A DNA stretch of 64,000 bases from an uncultured Paraprevotella sp. (GCA_900546665.1 URDY01000006.1:92362-156361); one strand, 5' to 3'; shown: positions 46,251 through 56,557, numbered from the stretch's first letter. Notes: generated by a model not told the origin, from the letters alone. Translations and numbers: made by a program.

Positions 46251-49148
46251 TTATCGTTCAAGCAAAAATTTGAGAAAAGCCCCCATGATCTGGCTGCGTA
46301 CCTTGTCGTCGGTGATGCATTCAAAGGGGAATCCCATGGTAATGCTTCTGTAATTGGTTCCCGGATATGCAATGGCGGCCGACCAGTTCTGGGGTGAGAA
46401 CAGCAAGGTGGAATAAGCCTCCTGTGTAGGAATCAGACAGTCGGCATGTGTGGTCGCATAATGGGCTTCGTTAAGATGACTGTAAATGTCGAAGTTCAGT
46501 CCCATTCCGGATATCCGGGCCAGTGAATCCATGGTCACGGGAGCATAGGCTTCTATCTTGAGTGTGTTGATGATGAAGTCTTGTTTCTCACGTGTGTGCT
46601 GGTCGCGTGCAATGTAGGCGCCGCTGACCAGCAGATTGCCTTTCATGCGGGTGTATTCCCTCAGAATGTTGCAGAGAGAAGGTGTTAATGTTTCATAGCG
46701 TACCGTACTGTAACCGTCATCTTTCTGCAAACCCAGTATGAGGTCAACTACATTGTAATCGTTCAGATTGACCATCCCGTTTTCCACTGCGGAACGGTCG
46801 GCGCTTGTAAAACCATATTGGCGTAGTGCGCCCTGAATGGCTTTTCCGTGTGTGAACGTGTAGTCGAAGGTGTTTCCGGCAATCATCTGTTGTTCCAGTT
46901 CATTTCCGCTGAATCCCAAGGCACTGCTGGAAGGATCGAATACCAGTTGTTTGCCGCAGAATCCGGGTGACTGGATGTAGGGAACACCAGGATCAAGCCT
47001 CATGTCGAATCCTTTGGCTGTATCCGACTGTATCACCTGCGGGCCGGCTATTCTTTGAAAACCGTTTACCAGAATGATCTTGGCCTTGGCGTTGTCGGCA
47101 GTCATGGCTGAAAGAACGGGTGACGGGAAACTTTCTCCGCCGGCATTGACGGCTGTCACCTTGAATGAATAGATCACTCCGGCTTCTGCTGGTAACTTGA
47201 TTTCGTTGGACTTGACAAACAGACCGTTGTCGAAGTCCTCGCCTTCACGTCGTGTGTATACGATATAGCCGTCTGCTTTTGCTGACGGTTCCAGAGGATC
47301 ATTCTGTGGTGTCCAGCTCAGGGTCATCTCATGATGTGCGTCGTTGGTGCTGATACGGAAATCCTTGACAGGAAGAGGTTGTATGCAGCATGCGGTTTCA
47401 TGTTGATGGGCACTGAAACGGGCTATGGCCTTATAGACTGCACGGGCCAGGTTGAACTTGAATGCCGGATCATGTCCCATGGCCATGTCTCTGAAATTCT
47501 GGTGTGACAGGGTTTCCAGTATCATTGACGGCACTTGTGGCTCACGTGTTTCGCTATAATTACGGTCGTACATGGCCCGTCTTTTCCATTTGCCGTACAG
47601 GTTGGTCAGATCCTGATAGACCTGAGTCATGATCAGGTCGCAGAGGTCTCTTGATGTGAGTCTTGAAAGTCCTGAAGCCAACAGTCCGTCATTGAAGTCC
47701 GTGGTATAGATACCCAACGTTCCGAAATAGGTAGAGTCGGGAGCCGTACCGGCATCGCTGTGTATGGCTACGGACATCTCTATCGGGACATGCAGTCCGC
47801 TGTCAGCAGGCAGATACGGCGATCCTCCGGCCAGATAATTCGTCATGAACGAACGTACATTGATGTCGTCTCCATAGTCGTTGATACCGTTCTTGCTGCT
47901 GTATACACCGTAGGGCATACCGCTCCATTGGGCATTGTAACGGGCACCTTCAAGATAGCAGGGCATACCGCTGGTGACGGATGAAAGGGAATCACCTCGT
48001 GCAATGCGTCCCATACCGCCTCCGAAACGTACGGCATCGGCAGTGACGACACCTCTGGCATTGCTGTAGTTGCTCAGACTGACGTAGTTGAGTCGTGGAT
48101 TTCCGCTTCCGAATTCAAATGTACCCAGATATACCCATGTATTGCCGCCCATCTGTTGGTTGACCTTGAAAGTGGTGGCAACACCTTTGTGGCGTACCGT
48201 GTAATGAGCTTCCGATACACTGTTAGGTAACGTCTGGTACGATACGTATACTGCATATCTGCCATCGGCCGGTATCTGGGGCGTCCAGCGTATTTCCGAG
48301 GCCTGGCTCTTGCGGTTGACGGCAAATGCTGCCTTCGATGTACCGTCGAGGAATGGATTCTCTCCGTCAACATAACTGGTTTTCAGCTTTGCAAATCCGG
48401 CAGGAATGGTTTCCCAATTGTATTTGCCGTTGTCTTCTCTGTATGAACCTCCTTGTTCCGGGGTGTCATTGTCTACAATGGCTTCACGCCACTGCCAGTC
48501 GCGCTCACGCGGGGTAAACACATAAGCTCCGGCATTTTCGAGCATGGGAATAAGAAAAGAAATAACAATAGTCTGGGTGAAAAGGTCTTCTGTCGTACAG
48601 AACAGATATGGTCTTTGCCATTCCCAGGCTTGCTTCTCATTCTTGTAAAAACGTCCGTGGCTGGCCCATACGGCGATATGTCTCTTCTGCAGACCTTGGG
48701 TGAGGGTATAAGGCTTCTGGCTCTTTTCCACCCAGGGCGCACCCCTGTAAACGATGTCGCCCCATTGTCTTTTCCGGTCAGCTTCTTCTCTCAATACACT
48801 GGGAATAAGTTCTTCAATAGGACTGGATTGTCCATATACTGTCAGATGATAGGCATTATAGGGAGGGGGAAGCAGTCTGCTGATTTCCTTATAGATGGTC
48901 TTGACTTTTTCTTCGGTGAACGGTTGTGCCGAAAACAGTTCGTTGCCGTATATGCCGATAGTTCTCGACTTACTGTCAATTTCCACCTTTTCGATCTTAC
49001 ACCGGTCCCTCGGTGTGGTAATTTCTGTCTGGTATGAATTAAAGTAAGGCGTCAGGCGGTCTTTCACCTGTCTTTCATTTGTCTGTGCTAAAACAGAAAA
49101 CCCCGACAGGCAGAACATACCTGTCAGGATTAAGAGTATCTTTTTCAT
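46251..49148 (-). CDS. Exported amidase with golvesin-like insertion and FN3 domain
   Basis: This 965-residue exported protein starts with a signal peptide (MKKILLILTGMFCLSGFSVLAQ, cleaved near 21). It appears to be a split amidase_3 domain: H164 (ASHGR), H463 (IHSDAG) and E545 (ILETLSHQN) are candidate zinc ligand and catalytic residues. A beta-rich golvesin/xanthan-lyase-like domain is inserted at about 255-375. An FN3-like domain follows at about 595-690 and a large beta-rich C-terminal domain ends the protein. Peptidoglycan or glycan cleavage at the cell surface is plausible but unproven. A PlsC-type gene lies 5 bp upstream. Confidence 0.75.
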   Translation of the reverse strand: MKKILLILTGMFCLSGFSVLAQTNERQVKDRLTPYFNSYQTEITTPRDRCKIEKVEIDSKSRTIGIYGNELFSAQPFTEEKVKTIYKEISRLLPPPYNAYHLTVYGQSSPIEELIPSVLREEADRKRQWGDIVYRGAPWVEKSQKPYTLTQGLQKRHIAVWASHGRFYKNEKQAWEWQRPYLFCTTEDLFTQTIVISFLIPMLENAGAYVFTPRERDWQWREAIVDNDTPEQGGSYREDNGKYNWETIPAGFAKLKTSYVDGENPFLDGTSKAAFAVNRKSQASEIRWTPQIPADGRYAVYVSYQTLPNSVSEAHYTVRHKGVATTFKVNQQMGGNTWVYLGTFEFGSGNPRLNYVSLSNYSNARGVVTADAVRFGGGMGRIARGDSLSSVTSGMPCYLEGARYNAQWSGMPYGVYSSKNGINDYGDDINVRSFMTNYLAGGSPYLPADSGLHVPIEMSVAIHSDAGTAPDSTYFGTLGIYTTDFNDGLLASGLSRLTSRDLCDLIMTQVYQDLTNLYGKWKRRAMYDRNYSETREPQVPSMILETLSHQNFRDMAMGHDPAFKFNLARAVYKAIARFSAHQHETACCIQPLPVKDFRISTNDAHHEMTLSWTPQNDPLEPSAKADGYIVYTRREGEDFDNGLFVKSNEIKLPAEAGVIYSFKVTAVNAGGESFPSPVLSAMTADNAKAKIILVNGFQRIAGPQVIQSDTAKGFDMRLDPGVPYIQSPGFCGKQLVFDPSSSALGFSGNELEQQMIAGNTFDYTFTHGKAIQGALRQYGFTSADRSAVENGMVNLNDYNVVDLILGLQKDDGYSTVRYETLTPSLCNILREYTRMKGNLLVSGAYIARDQHTREKQDFIINTLKIEAYAPVTMDSLARISGMGLNFDIYSHLNEAHYATTHADCLIPTQEAYSTLLFSPQNWSAAIAYPGTNYRSITMGFPFECITDDKVRSQIMGAFLKFLLER

Positions 49149-49153
49149 AAAGT

Positions 49154-49708
49154 TTAAACTGTTCCAATGGAGAACTTTTCCGGATGCTTGCCTTTGAAGT
49201 CCTTGAAATAGAGTTTGATTTCTTTCATTTGTTCGTCGATATCACCGTTGGGTATAATGCTTTTGGTGCAGCAGATCAGTTTTGACGGATAATCCACAGC
49301 ATACAGCAGGATAGGAATCTGTGCTTTCAGGGCGATATAATAGAATCCTTTTTTCCATTCCTCACGCAGAGAGCGGGTACCTTCTGGCGTGATGGTCAGA
49401 TGAAACGTACGGCTTTGGCGTGCGATCTCAGCTAACTGGTCTGTCATACTGGTCTTTTTGCTGCGGTTTACAGGGATGCCTCCCAGTTTTCTCATTATTA
49501 CGCCTACCGGCCAGAAGAACCATTCCTTTTTCATCAGGAAATTGGAGCGCATGCCGGTTGCTCTGCTATAAAGAATACCCAGAATAAAATCGAAATTACT
49601 TGTATGGGGAGCCAGTGCGATAATACATTTGTCTTCAAGAGGAATAGTGACATTGACTTTCCACCCCATAACCTTAAAGAGCAGAAAACTGCATATTTTA
49701 CGGATCAT
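49154..49708 (-). CDS. PlsC-like lysophospholipid acyltransferase
   Basis: This 184-residue member of the PlsC superfamily has the HX4D motif HTSNFD and the second motif TPEGTRS. It is short, with one N-terminal hydrophobic segment, and resembles the acyltransferases annotated as 1-acyl-glycerol-3-phosphate acyltransferase-like in Bacteroides. Its start shares one base with the stop of the small gene upstream (TAATG), so the two are probably coupled. Confidence 0.9.
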   Translation of the reverse strand: MIRKICSFLLFKVMGWKVNVTIPLEDKCIIALAPHTSNFDFILGILYSRATGMRSNFLMKKEWFFWPVGVIMRKLGGIPVNRSKKTSMTDQLAEIARQSRTFHLTITPEGTRSLREEWKKGFYYIALKAQIPILLYAVDYPSKLICCTKSIIPNGDIDEQMKEIKLYFKDFKGKHPEKFSIGTV

Positions 49709-49977
49709 TAGCTGAGCTGGGTAATAGTGTTGACAATATCATCTACCTGGGCGCTGAAGTCCGTTTTGAGCTTTTTATAGAAATATTTGACATTACCCGG
49801 TTCGGTATGGCTGATTCGGCTGATAAAGTCATCCTGCATGATCAGGATTCTGCTCATGAGGTTGTCGATGTCCTCCTGTTTTACATCTATATTATAATGC
49901 ATCAATGCCACACATTCTGCAAAGAGTTCGCTGCAGATATAATTAATGTTCTTTTTAAGCTTTCTTCTGTTTGCCAT
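49708..49977 (-). CDS. Small helical hypothetical protein
   Basis: This 89-residue protein is basic and helical (MANRRKLKKNINYICSELFA; then DNLMSRILIMQDDFISRIS). No known domain is recognised. The ATG at 49977 replaces an upstream ATG at 49998. Its stop overlaps the PlsC start (TAATG). It opens the long minus-strand run that ends with menA. Confidence 0.65.
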   Translation of the reverse strand: MANRRKLKKNINYICSELFAECVALMHYNIDVKQEDIDNLMSRILIMQDDFISRISHTEPGNVKYFYKKLKTDFSAQVDDIVNTITQLS

Positions 49978-50104
49978 GATTCTTGATTTTTTAAACAACG
50001 TGGTAAAGATAAGAATTTTCTTTGGAATTCCAATTTTAAACAGCCGGAAAGTGGAAAAAATTATGTTTTTATTCCCTAGATTTCTCTATTCCGGTAAAAA
50101 ATAT

Positions 50105-50112
50105 TATTTTTG
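50105..50112 (+). promoter_or_regulatory. -7 box of the PPi-phosphofructokinase gene
   Basis: TATTTTTG fits TAnnTTTG and lies about 48 bp before the ATG. TTTC, one base from consensus, is at the proper 20-nt distance upstream (50081-50084). Confidence 0.55.
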
Positions 50113-50159
50113 CTATCAGAAATCAAGACTTTTGTTTTTTAATAAAAAATTTTTTAAAC

Positions 50160-51797
50160 ATGGAAAAAAGTGCATTGCAGATTGCAAGAGCGGCTTATCA
50201 GCCTAAATTGCCCAAAGGTCTTCAGGGCAGCGTGTCAGTGAAAGAAGGTGCGCCGACACAGTCAGTTGCTGATCAGGAAGACATCAAGAAATTGTTCCCC
50301 AACACTTACGGCATGCCTCTTATTGAGTTCGTTCCGGGTGAGGCACAGACTTATCCTCAGACTAATGTCGGTGTGATCCTTTCCGGTGGTCAGGCTCCTG
50401 GTGGACACAATGTAATTTGCGGTCTTTTCGACGGTTTGAAACGTCTGAACCCGGCTAATAAGCTTTATGGCTTTATCCTCGGCCCTGGCGGTCTGGTAGA
50501 TCACAACTATAAGGAACTTACTGCTGACATCATCGATGAATACCGCAATACCGGTGGTTTCGACATGATCGGTTCTGGCCGTACCAAACTGGAGAAGGAA
50601 GAGCAGTTTGAAAAAGGTTTGGAGATCATCCGTCAGCTTGATATCAAGGCTATTGTCATCATTGGTGGTGACGATTCAAACACTAACGCTTGTGTTTTGG
50701 CTGAATACTATGCTGCCAAGAAGTATGGCGTGCAGGTAATCGGTTGTCCGAAGACTATCGACGGTGACTTGAAGAATGATCAGATCGAGACTTCTTTCGG
50801 CTTCGATACAGCTTGCAAGACTTATTCTGAAGTTATCGGTAACATCCAGCGCGATGCCAATTCAGCCCGTAAGTACTGGCATTTCATCAAGCTGATGGGT
50901 CGTTCAGCTTCTCATATTGCGTTGGAGTGCGCTTTGCAGTGCCAGCCTAACATCTGTATTGTATCAGAGGAAGTTGAGGCCAAGAACCAGACTTTGGATG
51001 ATGTAGTGACTTACATTGCCAAGGCTGTAGCTGATCGTGCTGCAGACGGTAACAACTTCGGTACAGTATTGATTCCGGAAGGTCTTATCGAGTTTATTCC
51101 GGCCATGAAGCGTCTGATTGCCGAGCTTAATGACCTTTTGGCTACTCCGGAAGGCGAAAGCGTAGCCAAGGAAGAGCAGCGTGCATGGATTCTTGGCAAA
51201 CTTTCTGCTGAGAACAAGGCTGTTTACGAATCATTGCCTTTGGGTGTTGCTGCTCAGCTTACTATGGAGCGCGACCCGCACGGAAACGTACAGGTATCAT
51301 TGATCGAAACTGAGAAACTGCTTTCTGAAATGGTAGCAACCAAGCTTGAGGCATGGAAGAAGGAAGGCAAGTATAACGGTAAGTTCGCAGCCCTCCACCA
51401 CTTCTTCGGTTATGAAGGCCGTTGCGCTGCGCCGTCAAATTATGACGCTGACTATTGCTATGCTTTGGGTACCAGTGCTTCAATGTTGATTGCCAACGGT
51501 AAGACCGGTTATATGGCTATCGTTCAGAATACGACTGCTCCGGCTGAAGAATGGGTAGCAGGCGGTGTGCCCATCACCATGATGATGAATATGGAGAAAC
51601 GTCACGGTGAAATGAAGCCGGTAATCAAGAAGGCTCTTGTACGTCTTGACGGAGCTCCTTTCAAGGAATTCGTTTCTAAGCGTGACAAGTGGGCTCGTGA
51701 GACTAGCTTCGTTTATCCTGGTCCTATCCAGTACTTCGGTCCGTCTGAAGTATGCGATCAGCCGACCAAGACATTGCAGCTTGAGCAAGCTAAGTAA
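50160..51797 (+). CDS. pfp: PPi-dependent 6-phosphofructokinase
   Basis: This 545-residue enzyme is a glycolytic phosphofructokinase that uses pyrophosphate. GGQAPGGHN lies near the start of the core and GGDDSNTNA replaces the GGDGS of ATP-using enzymes, with PKTIDGD further on. The Asp in GGDD and the Lys in PKTIDGD are the established signs of PPi preference. Codon usage looks typical of a highly expressed gene. It is followed by a hairpin (51820-51855). Confidence 0.95.
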   Translation: MEKSALQIARAAYQPKLPKGLQGSVSVKEGAPTQSVADQEDIKKLFPNTYGMPLIEFVPGEAQTYPQTNVGVILSGGQAPGGHNVICGLFDGLKRLNPANKLYGFILGPGGLVDHNYKELTADIIDEYRNTGGFDMIGSGRTKLEKEEQFEKGLEIIRQLDIKAIVIIGGDDSNTNACVLAEYYAAKKYGVQVIGCPKTIDGDLKNDQIETSFGFDTACKTYSEVIGNIQRDANSARKYWHFIKLMGRSASHIALECALQCQPNICIVSEEVEAKNQTLDDVVTYIAKAVADRAADGNNFGTVLIPEGLIEFIPAMKRLIAELNDLLATPEGESVAKEEQRAWILGKLSAENKAVYESLPLGVAAQLTMERDPHGNVQVSLIETEKLLSEMVATKLEAWKKEGKYNGKFAALHHFFGYEGRCAAPSNYDADYCYALGTSASMLIANGKTGYMAIVQNTTAPAEEWVAGGVPITMMMNMEKRHGEMKPVIKKALVRLDGAPFKEFVSKRDKWARETSFVYPGPIQYFGPSEVCDQPTKTLQLEQAK

Positions 51798-51819
51798 TAA
51801 TCAATCATTCATATAATGT

Positions 51820-51855
51820 AATCAGTCCTTCTGAATTCATCCGGAAGGACTGATT
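51820..51855 (+). terminator. Hairpin after pfp
   Basis: AATCAGTCCTTC (51820-51831) pairs with GAAGGACTGATT (51844-51855) without mismatch. Only TCTGTGT follows, so the U-tract is weak, but the placement after pfp suits a terminator. Confidence 0.55.
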
Positions 51856-51881
51856 CTGTGTAATAAAAGAGGTATGCCGAT

Positions 51882-52811
51882 ATGAGGCCAGATGAACTGC
51901 AGACTTTAAAGAAACGCACTGACAGCCAGAAAAGCCGTCGTAGCCGTGGTGGGGGTGCATCAGTGTCTTCAGAAAAAAAGAAAACATCGCGTCCACGTAA
52001 GAAAGGAAACAAACGCTTTTCTCCCAAGAAGTGGCCATTGTGGGCCGTGTGGACCGGAGCTATCCTGATCGGTGCCATTTATCTCTTTATTTTCTATTAT
52101 TTCTTTGTAGGACCTTATTCTTTCCGTTGGAAAGCCATGTATGGTGATCCGGTATACCCGGAAGGTTTTGATGTGCATGGGATCGACGTGTCACACTATC
52201 AGGCCAATATTGATTGGGAACTAGTGCGTAATGCCAGTCTGGACACATCGCCGGTCCGTTTTGTTTTTATCAAGGCTACGGAAGGCGTATCGATTATAGA
52301 TGAGAACTTCAACCAGAACTTTTATGAAGCCAAGAGAAACGGCTTAATCAGAGGGGCTTATCATTTTTTCTCTCCGGATGAAGATGCCGGCAAGCAGGCT
52401 ATGTTTTTTTTGAAACAGGTGCATCTGGAAGTAGGTGATCTTCCACCTGTATTGGATGTGGAGAAAGTAGGTGATCTTACCGATGAGCAGTTGAAACGCG
52501 CCGTTAAGGTATGGCTGGATATAGTGGAAGAAAAATTTAAGGTCAAGCCGATTATCTATACAGGGTATAAGTTCAAGATGCGTTATCTTAATGATCCCGT
52601 TTTCGACGGTTATCCATATTGGATAGCACATTATTATGTAGAAAAACTGGCTTATAAAGGCAAATGGCATTTCTGGCAGCACACAGATTGTGGCAAGGTA
52701 GATGGCATAAAAGGGGATGTGGACTGTAATATATTCAACGGATCCCTTGAGGAGTTGATGTCACTTACCATCAAGGAATCCGATGTGATTAATCTGGAGT
52801 GGGCAGACTGA
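51882..52811 (+). CDS. Membrane-anchored GH25 lysozyme
   Basis: This 309-residue GH25 muramidase has a basic cytoplasmic N-terminus (about 1-45), one membrane helix (LWAVWTGAILIGAIYLFIFYY region) and a C-terminal lysozyme domain from about residue 95. GIDVSHYQ, FIKATEG and PVLDVEKVG carry the family's catalytic acidic residues. It probably trims peptidoglycan at the periplasmic side of the inner membrane. It is convergent with prmA, 6 bp away. Confidence 0.9.
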   Translation: MRPDELQTLKKRTDSQKSRRSRGGGASVSSEKKKTSRPRKKGNKRFSPKKWPLWAVWTGAILIGAIYLFIFYYFFVGPYSFRWKAMYGDPVYPEGFDVHGIDVSHYQANIDWELVRNASLDTSPVRFVFIKATEGVSIIDENFNQNFYEAKRNGLIRGAYHFFSPDEDAGKQAMFFLKQVHLEVGDLPPVLDVEKVGDLTDEQLKRAVKVWLDIVEEKFKVKPIIYTGYKFKMRYLNDPVFDGYPYWIAHYYVEKLAYKGKWHFWQHTDCGKVDGIKGDVDCNIFNGSLEELMSLTIKESDVINLEWAD

Positions 52812-52817
52812 CCGTCT

Positions 52818-53666
52818 TTATTCTTTGCAGAACGCCAGCATGGCCCAGTGCTCTTTTTCGCAGGTGGTCTGTAATTTCAGGCCCAGCTGATTGGCTTTTT
52901 CTTCCAGAAGCGGGATATCTTCTGTGTAGAATCCGCTTAGAATCAAATGTCCTCCGTTCTTCAATACACTGACAAATGAGGGCATGTCGTTGAGCAGGAT
53001 GTTGCGGTTGATGTTGGCTGCTACAAGGTCGAATGGCGTCATTCCGTCAAGCAGGGAGGCATCTCCCTCCAGCACTTCCATGCAGCTGACCTGGTTCAGT
53101 CGGATATTTTCAAGCGTATTGCGCACGCTCCAGTTGTCAATGTCATAACCGGTCACTTCCGCAGCACCTTTGAGAGCACAGAACAGACCGATAATACCTG
53201 TGCCGCAGCCGGCATCTAGAATACGCAAACCGGAAAGGTTGCAGTCAGCCAGATGAGACAGAATCATGGCCGTGGTCTGGTGGTTTCCGGTTCCGAAAGC
53301 CTGATGCGGGTCTATCCTGATATCGAATTCCGGCTTGATGTCCGGAGTCGTTTCATCAGCGTGGATATAGATACGTCCGTCAATCCACAGAGGTTTGAAA
53401 CCGTTCTTTTCCCATTCTTCATTCCAGTTCTTGTCTTCTGCCTCTTCGATCCGGCAAGTCACCTTGACGTCCGGCATTGGAAAATCTGCAATGGCATTTT
53501 CCAATGCGGTCCGGTCAAACAGGTTTGTCTGTACATAGCCATTGATGCCGTGTGGAGTAGGAATGAAACTTTCCAGTCCCGCACATTCGGCAACTATGGC
53601 AGAGAGTAAGTCACAGGCTGCTTCGCTGTAAGGCGTCACCTGAAATTGGATTTCGTAATATTGCAT
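52818..53666 (-). CDS. prmA: Ribosomal protein L11 methyltransferase
   Basis: This 282-residue methyltransferase has a small N-terminal substrate-recognition domain and a SAM-binding domain with the motif I segment ILDAGCGTGIIGL and DLVAANINRNILL. These are the marks of PrmA. The ATG at 53666 (MQYYEIQFQVTPYSEA) fits the family N-terminus better than the in-frame start 36 codons upstream. A minus-strand -7-like box TAATTTTG (53752-53745) lies about 80 bp upstream. Confidence 0.93.
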   Translation of the reverse strand: MQYYEIQFQVTPYSEAACDLLSAIVAECAGLESFIPTPHGINGYVQTNLFDRTALENAIADFPMPDVKVTCRIEEAEDKNWNEEWEKNGFKPLWIDGRIYIHADETTPDIKPEFDIRIDPHQAFGTGNHQTTAMILSHLADCNLSGLRILDAGCGTGIIGLFCALKGAAEVTGYDIDNWSVRNTLENIRLNQVSCMEVLEGDASLLDGMTPFDLVAANINRNILLNDMPSFVSVLKNGGHLILSGFYTEDIPLLEEKANQLGLKLQTTCEKEHWAMLAFCKE

Positions 53667-54241
53667 GTCGTGATATTTGTATGAATTTCTTATTTGTCTT
53701 GACTGTGGTTTGCAGCAGTTGTATTTCCTCATGGCTGCCTGATACAAAATTAGAATTTTATTTTGAATTGTCACTTGTGTTTCCCGTATTTTATTGTTTT
53801 CACGGTTATATTGAGGGGCATGGATTTGTTGTCTACAGTGTTAAGGAACATTGATATTCCTGATAATGTTTGGTCTGTCATGTAAGAAAGGTGATTCGTA
53901 CCTTCTTTTATCAGGATGAGTTTTTCAGATCATGGTTCTTATGGTGCATGTTTCCTGACTTGACCGCGTAATAGGGCCGGAACATTAATAAACAGTTACA
54001 GACGTCAGTCTGAGTGTTAAAAGATGTCATTGAGCCTGCGTTTTTTAATTTATTTACTTTATGTTATAAAATAATGTCTTTATTTTTGCATAATAAATCA
54101 AGGTCAATTCTTTTGCTGTGAACTATGTATATGGCTTCAGAACAGTAAACTGAGATAGTAAAAAGACTAATCATTGTAGCTTGTGTACAGGGAATTAAGG
54201 AAGTAATGTTTGTGAAATGTCATCTGAATAATTTAGATTAA
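53667..54241. other. Long intergenic region before FISUMP-like gene
   Basis: This spacer contains the prmA -7-like box near its left end and a plus-strand TATTTTTG box at 54081-54088. The latter would give the next gene a leader of about 147 nt. I see no ORF or structured RNA of note in between. Confidence 0.4.
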
Positions 54242-54976
54242 ATGAATGGTTCTGTTTTGAATATATGTAGTGTTTTGATCCTTTGTCTGTTTGGCACGTT
54301 GCAACTGAAGGCGCAGAACGGGGGTGTGGATGAAGGGATGGATTCGTTGGACGTTTCAGCTGTAAATGCTGGTGAGATCAGTTCAGAGGAAGTAAAGCAT
54401 TCAGAACATGTGATCAAGCCGGAAGCGGTAGATCTGGGTTTGAGTGTCAGATGGGCTTCTTTCAATATCGGTGCAGCAGCTCCCGAAGAGTATGGATGGT
54501 ATTATGCTTGGGGAGATACGTTGGAAAGAGAAGTTTGTATGAAATACAGTTATCTTTATTATGACCGTCAGTGGGATGACTATATGGATATAGGCCAGAA
54601 TATTTCAGGAACGGATTACGATGTCGCATACCGTTTGTTGGGGAAAGGCTGGAGAATACCGACAAGGGAAGAAATGCAGGAACTGATAGAGAAATGTTCA
54701 TGGACGTGGATCGTGTATAATGGGGTAGTTGAAGGCTATAGGATCAAGGGGCCTAACGGAAATAAAATCTTTCTTCCGGCTTCAGGATTTAAGAAAGGCA
54801 AAAGAGTTTCAGGGCAGGGGCTGAAAGCTGTTTATTGGATCGGAACGAAAAGGCAAGAAAACCATAATATGGCAAACTGTTTGTATTTTTACAGTGGCGA
54901 TGTGTATTGGTGCAGTTCGAATGCTTGTTTTTACGGCTGTTCGGTCCGGCCGGTATTCGACAGCCAATCCATGTAG
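54242..54976 (+). CDS. Exported FISUMP-like protein
   Basis: This 244-residue protein has a signal peptide (MNGSVLNICSVLILCLFGTLQLKAQ). Its core resembles the Fibrobacter major-paralogous (FISUMP) domain of surface proteins: VDLGLSVRWASFNIGA, GWYYAWGD, GWRIPTREEMQELIEKCSW, YWIGTKR, and a final SVRPVFDS. Such domains are widespread in Bacteroidetes without a defined role. It has a putative promoter box at 54081-54088 and stands alone. Confidence 0.75.
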   Translation: MNGSVLNICSVLILCLFGTLQLKAQNGGVDEGMDSLDVSAVNAGEISSEEVKHSEHVIKPEAVDLGLSVRWASFNIGAAAPEEYGWYYAWGDTLEREVCMKYSYLYYDRQWDDYMDIGQNISGTDYDVAYRLLGKGWRIPTREEMQELIEKCSWTWIVYNGVVEGYRIKGPNGNKIFLPASGFKKGKRVSGQGLKAVYWIGTKRQENHNMANCLYFYSGDVYWCSSNACFYGCSVRPVFDSQSM

Positions 54977-55285
54977 GTGGTAGTGGTCAGTATATTTTTT
55001 AAAGCTTGTAACGAAAACCGCATGACTGATTCCTTATTCTAAGCAGCCCGGTCCGGATGTCAGCTGGACTGCCTTTTGTATTTCTGTCGGCCAGACTGTC
55101 CGGCCATCCGCTTTCGGAACTTGATAGTCCGCATTCAGACCTTCCATTTCTTTTTATCCGTCAGTAAGTGAGCATGTCTGCGTTTTAATCGGGAAAACTT
55201 CATATTGATATTCATCAGGAACATGGTTTTTTGTGCTAAAATACCCAAAAAAGAGAGGTTAAACGTCATATAAGCAGTTAAATGC
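54977..55285. other. Intergenic spacer without recognisable features
   Basis: This 309-bp stretch separates the FISUMP-like gene from the promoter at 55286. I see no ORF, terminator or repeat. Confidence 0.4.
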
Positions 55286-55317
55286 TTTGTGTAAGACAGC
55301 GGAAAAAGTTATATTTG
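55286..55317 (+). promoter_or_regulatory. Bacteroidetes-type promoter of the WYG-protein operon
   Basis: TTTG (55286-55289), a 20-nt spacer and TATATTTG (55310-55317) match the consensus perfectly. Transcription would start near 55324, about 20 nt before the ATG at 55344. This shows that an in-frame start at 55287 is not used. Confidence 0.8.
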
Positions 55318-55343
55318 CATATCAGCAACCAGGTAAAAAGTAT

Positions 55344-56522
55344 ATGAAGATGAGAACAGCGATATTAATTTCAATAATGATGGTCATGCTGCCGATAGGC
55401 ACGTATGCCCAATATGACGACATGTATTTTGTACCGAAAAAGGAGGAGAAGAAAGCGGAGAGCAAGGAAAGTCAGCCGGTTTCATCCGGTCAGGAAGTCC
55501 GCCGGACATCCACTTCTACTTCAGTTCCGGTATTGTCAGAGAGTGAAAACGGTTTCACGCTGACCCGTGAAGCCGATTATGGAACTTCATCAGCCGACGA
55601 GCGTGATGTGGATGAATATAACCGCCGTTACATGTTCTATGATGGCGGCAGTGAGGAAGAAGAGGCTGATACGCTTGATGATGAAGCGGAGGAAGAAGGT
55701 GAGTGGGTCAACGGTTTCAAGGGATCTGATGCCGATTACCAGTACACCAAACGAATCCTGCGTTTCTATACGCCTACCGTAGGAATACCGGTCAGCAGTC
55801 CGTTATATTGGGATCTCTGTTACGGTCCCAATGCCATCTACTGGAATGTGTATGATGACGGATTTTATGCTTATGCATTTCCTAGCAGCTGGAACAGTCT
55901 TTATTACGGACCTTCTTTCAGCTGGTCGTGGGGATGGCGTCCGTGGGGCTGGGGATTCTCCTGGTACAGCGGTTGGTATTCACCTTGGTATGATCCCTGG
56001 TACGGCCCCTGGTATGGTTACGGCTGGTATCACCATCATCATTATTGGGGACCTCATTACGGTGGCGGATGGGCCGGACGTCCGGTCAACAGACCCAGTG
56101 TAAGATATCGGGAGGGATACAGTGGTGGCCGCGTAAGCAGCGTCCGTCCGTCCAGAACAACGACAGGTACGAGAGTAACACCGTCGCGGTCTACCGGTAC
56201 AAGGGTTACGCCGTCTGGAACACGGATTGGCACCGGTACAAGGGGGACATCCGGTCGCAGCACAGGAACGGTAGTCCGTCCGAGCGGGACAACCACCCGA
56301 GTTTCTCCAAGCCGTGGAACTGTTTCTTCAGTGAGAAACAATACGCCGGTGCGTACGACAACAACGAATACACAGACTACGAGATCCATTCCGTACCGTC
56401 AGTCTACGCCATCCACAGTCAGGAGTACCCCATCTTACACGCCTTCGCGTTCAAGCATAGGTGGCGGCGGCAGAGTCAGTTCACCGGTCAGAAGCACTCC
56501 GGTCAGAAGCGGACGTAGATGA
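55344..56522 (+). CDS. Exported Trp/Tyr/Gly-rich repeat protein
   Basis: This 392-residue protein has a signal peptide (MKMRTAILISIMMVMLPIGTYAQ, cleaved near 21). An acidic, Ser/Thr-rich segment follows. A central tract from about 195 to 260 is made almost only of Trp, Tyr, Gly, Ser, Pro and His (for instance WGWRPWGWGFSWYSGWYSPW and a run of four His). The C-terminal 130 residues are Arg/Thr/Ser-rich, with repeated TRVTPS units. The three blocks are low complexity and look disordered or self-associating. The OmpP1-type gene starts 35 bp downstream, in the same operon. No known family is recognised. Confidence 0.8.
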   Translation: MKMRTAILISIMMVMLPIGTYAQYDDMYFVPKKEEKKAESKESQPVSSGQEVRRTSTSTSVPVLSESENGFTLTREADYGTSSADERDVDEYNRRYMFYDGGSEEEEADTLDDEAEEEGEWVNGFKGSDADYQYTKRILRFYTPTVGIPVSSPLYWDLCYGPNAIYWNVYDDGFYAYAFPSSWNSLYYGPSFSWSWGWRPWGWGFSWYSGWYSPWYDPWYGPWYGYGWYHHHHYWGPHYGGGWAGRPVNRPSVRYREGYSGGRVSSVRPSRTTTGTRVTPSRSTGTRVTPSGTRIGTGTRGTSGRSTGTVVRPSGTTTRVSPSRGTVSSVRNNTPVRTTTTNTQTTRSIPYRQSTPSTVRSTPSYTPSRSSIGGGGRVSSPVRSTPVRSGRR

Positions 56523-56557
56523 TAAGATAAGAACAATTTTATAAAAGACAAATTATT

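Noticed and set aside
46193..46372. 60-codon upstream extension of the small gene at 45869-46192
   Set aside because: It would overlap the amidase gene and the encoded stretch lacks similarity to the rest; the ATG at 46192 is better.
55287..55343. 19-codon upstream extension of the WYG-rich protein
   Set aside because: A perfect promoter overlaps it (55286-55317), so translation must start downstream.
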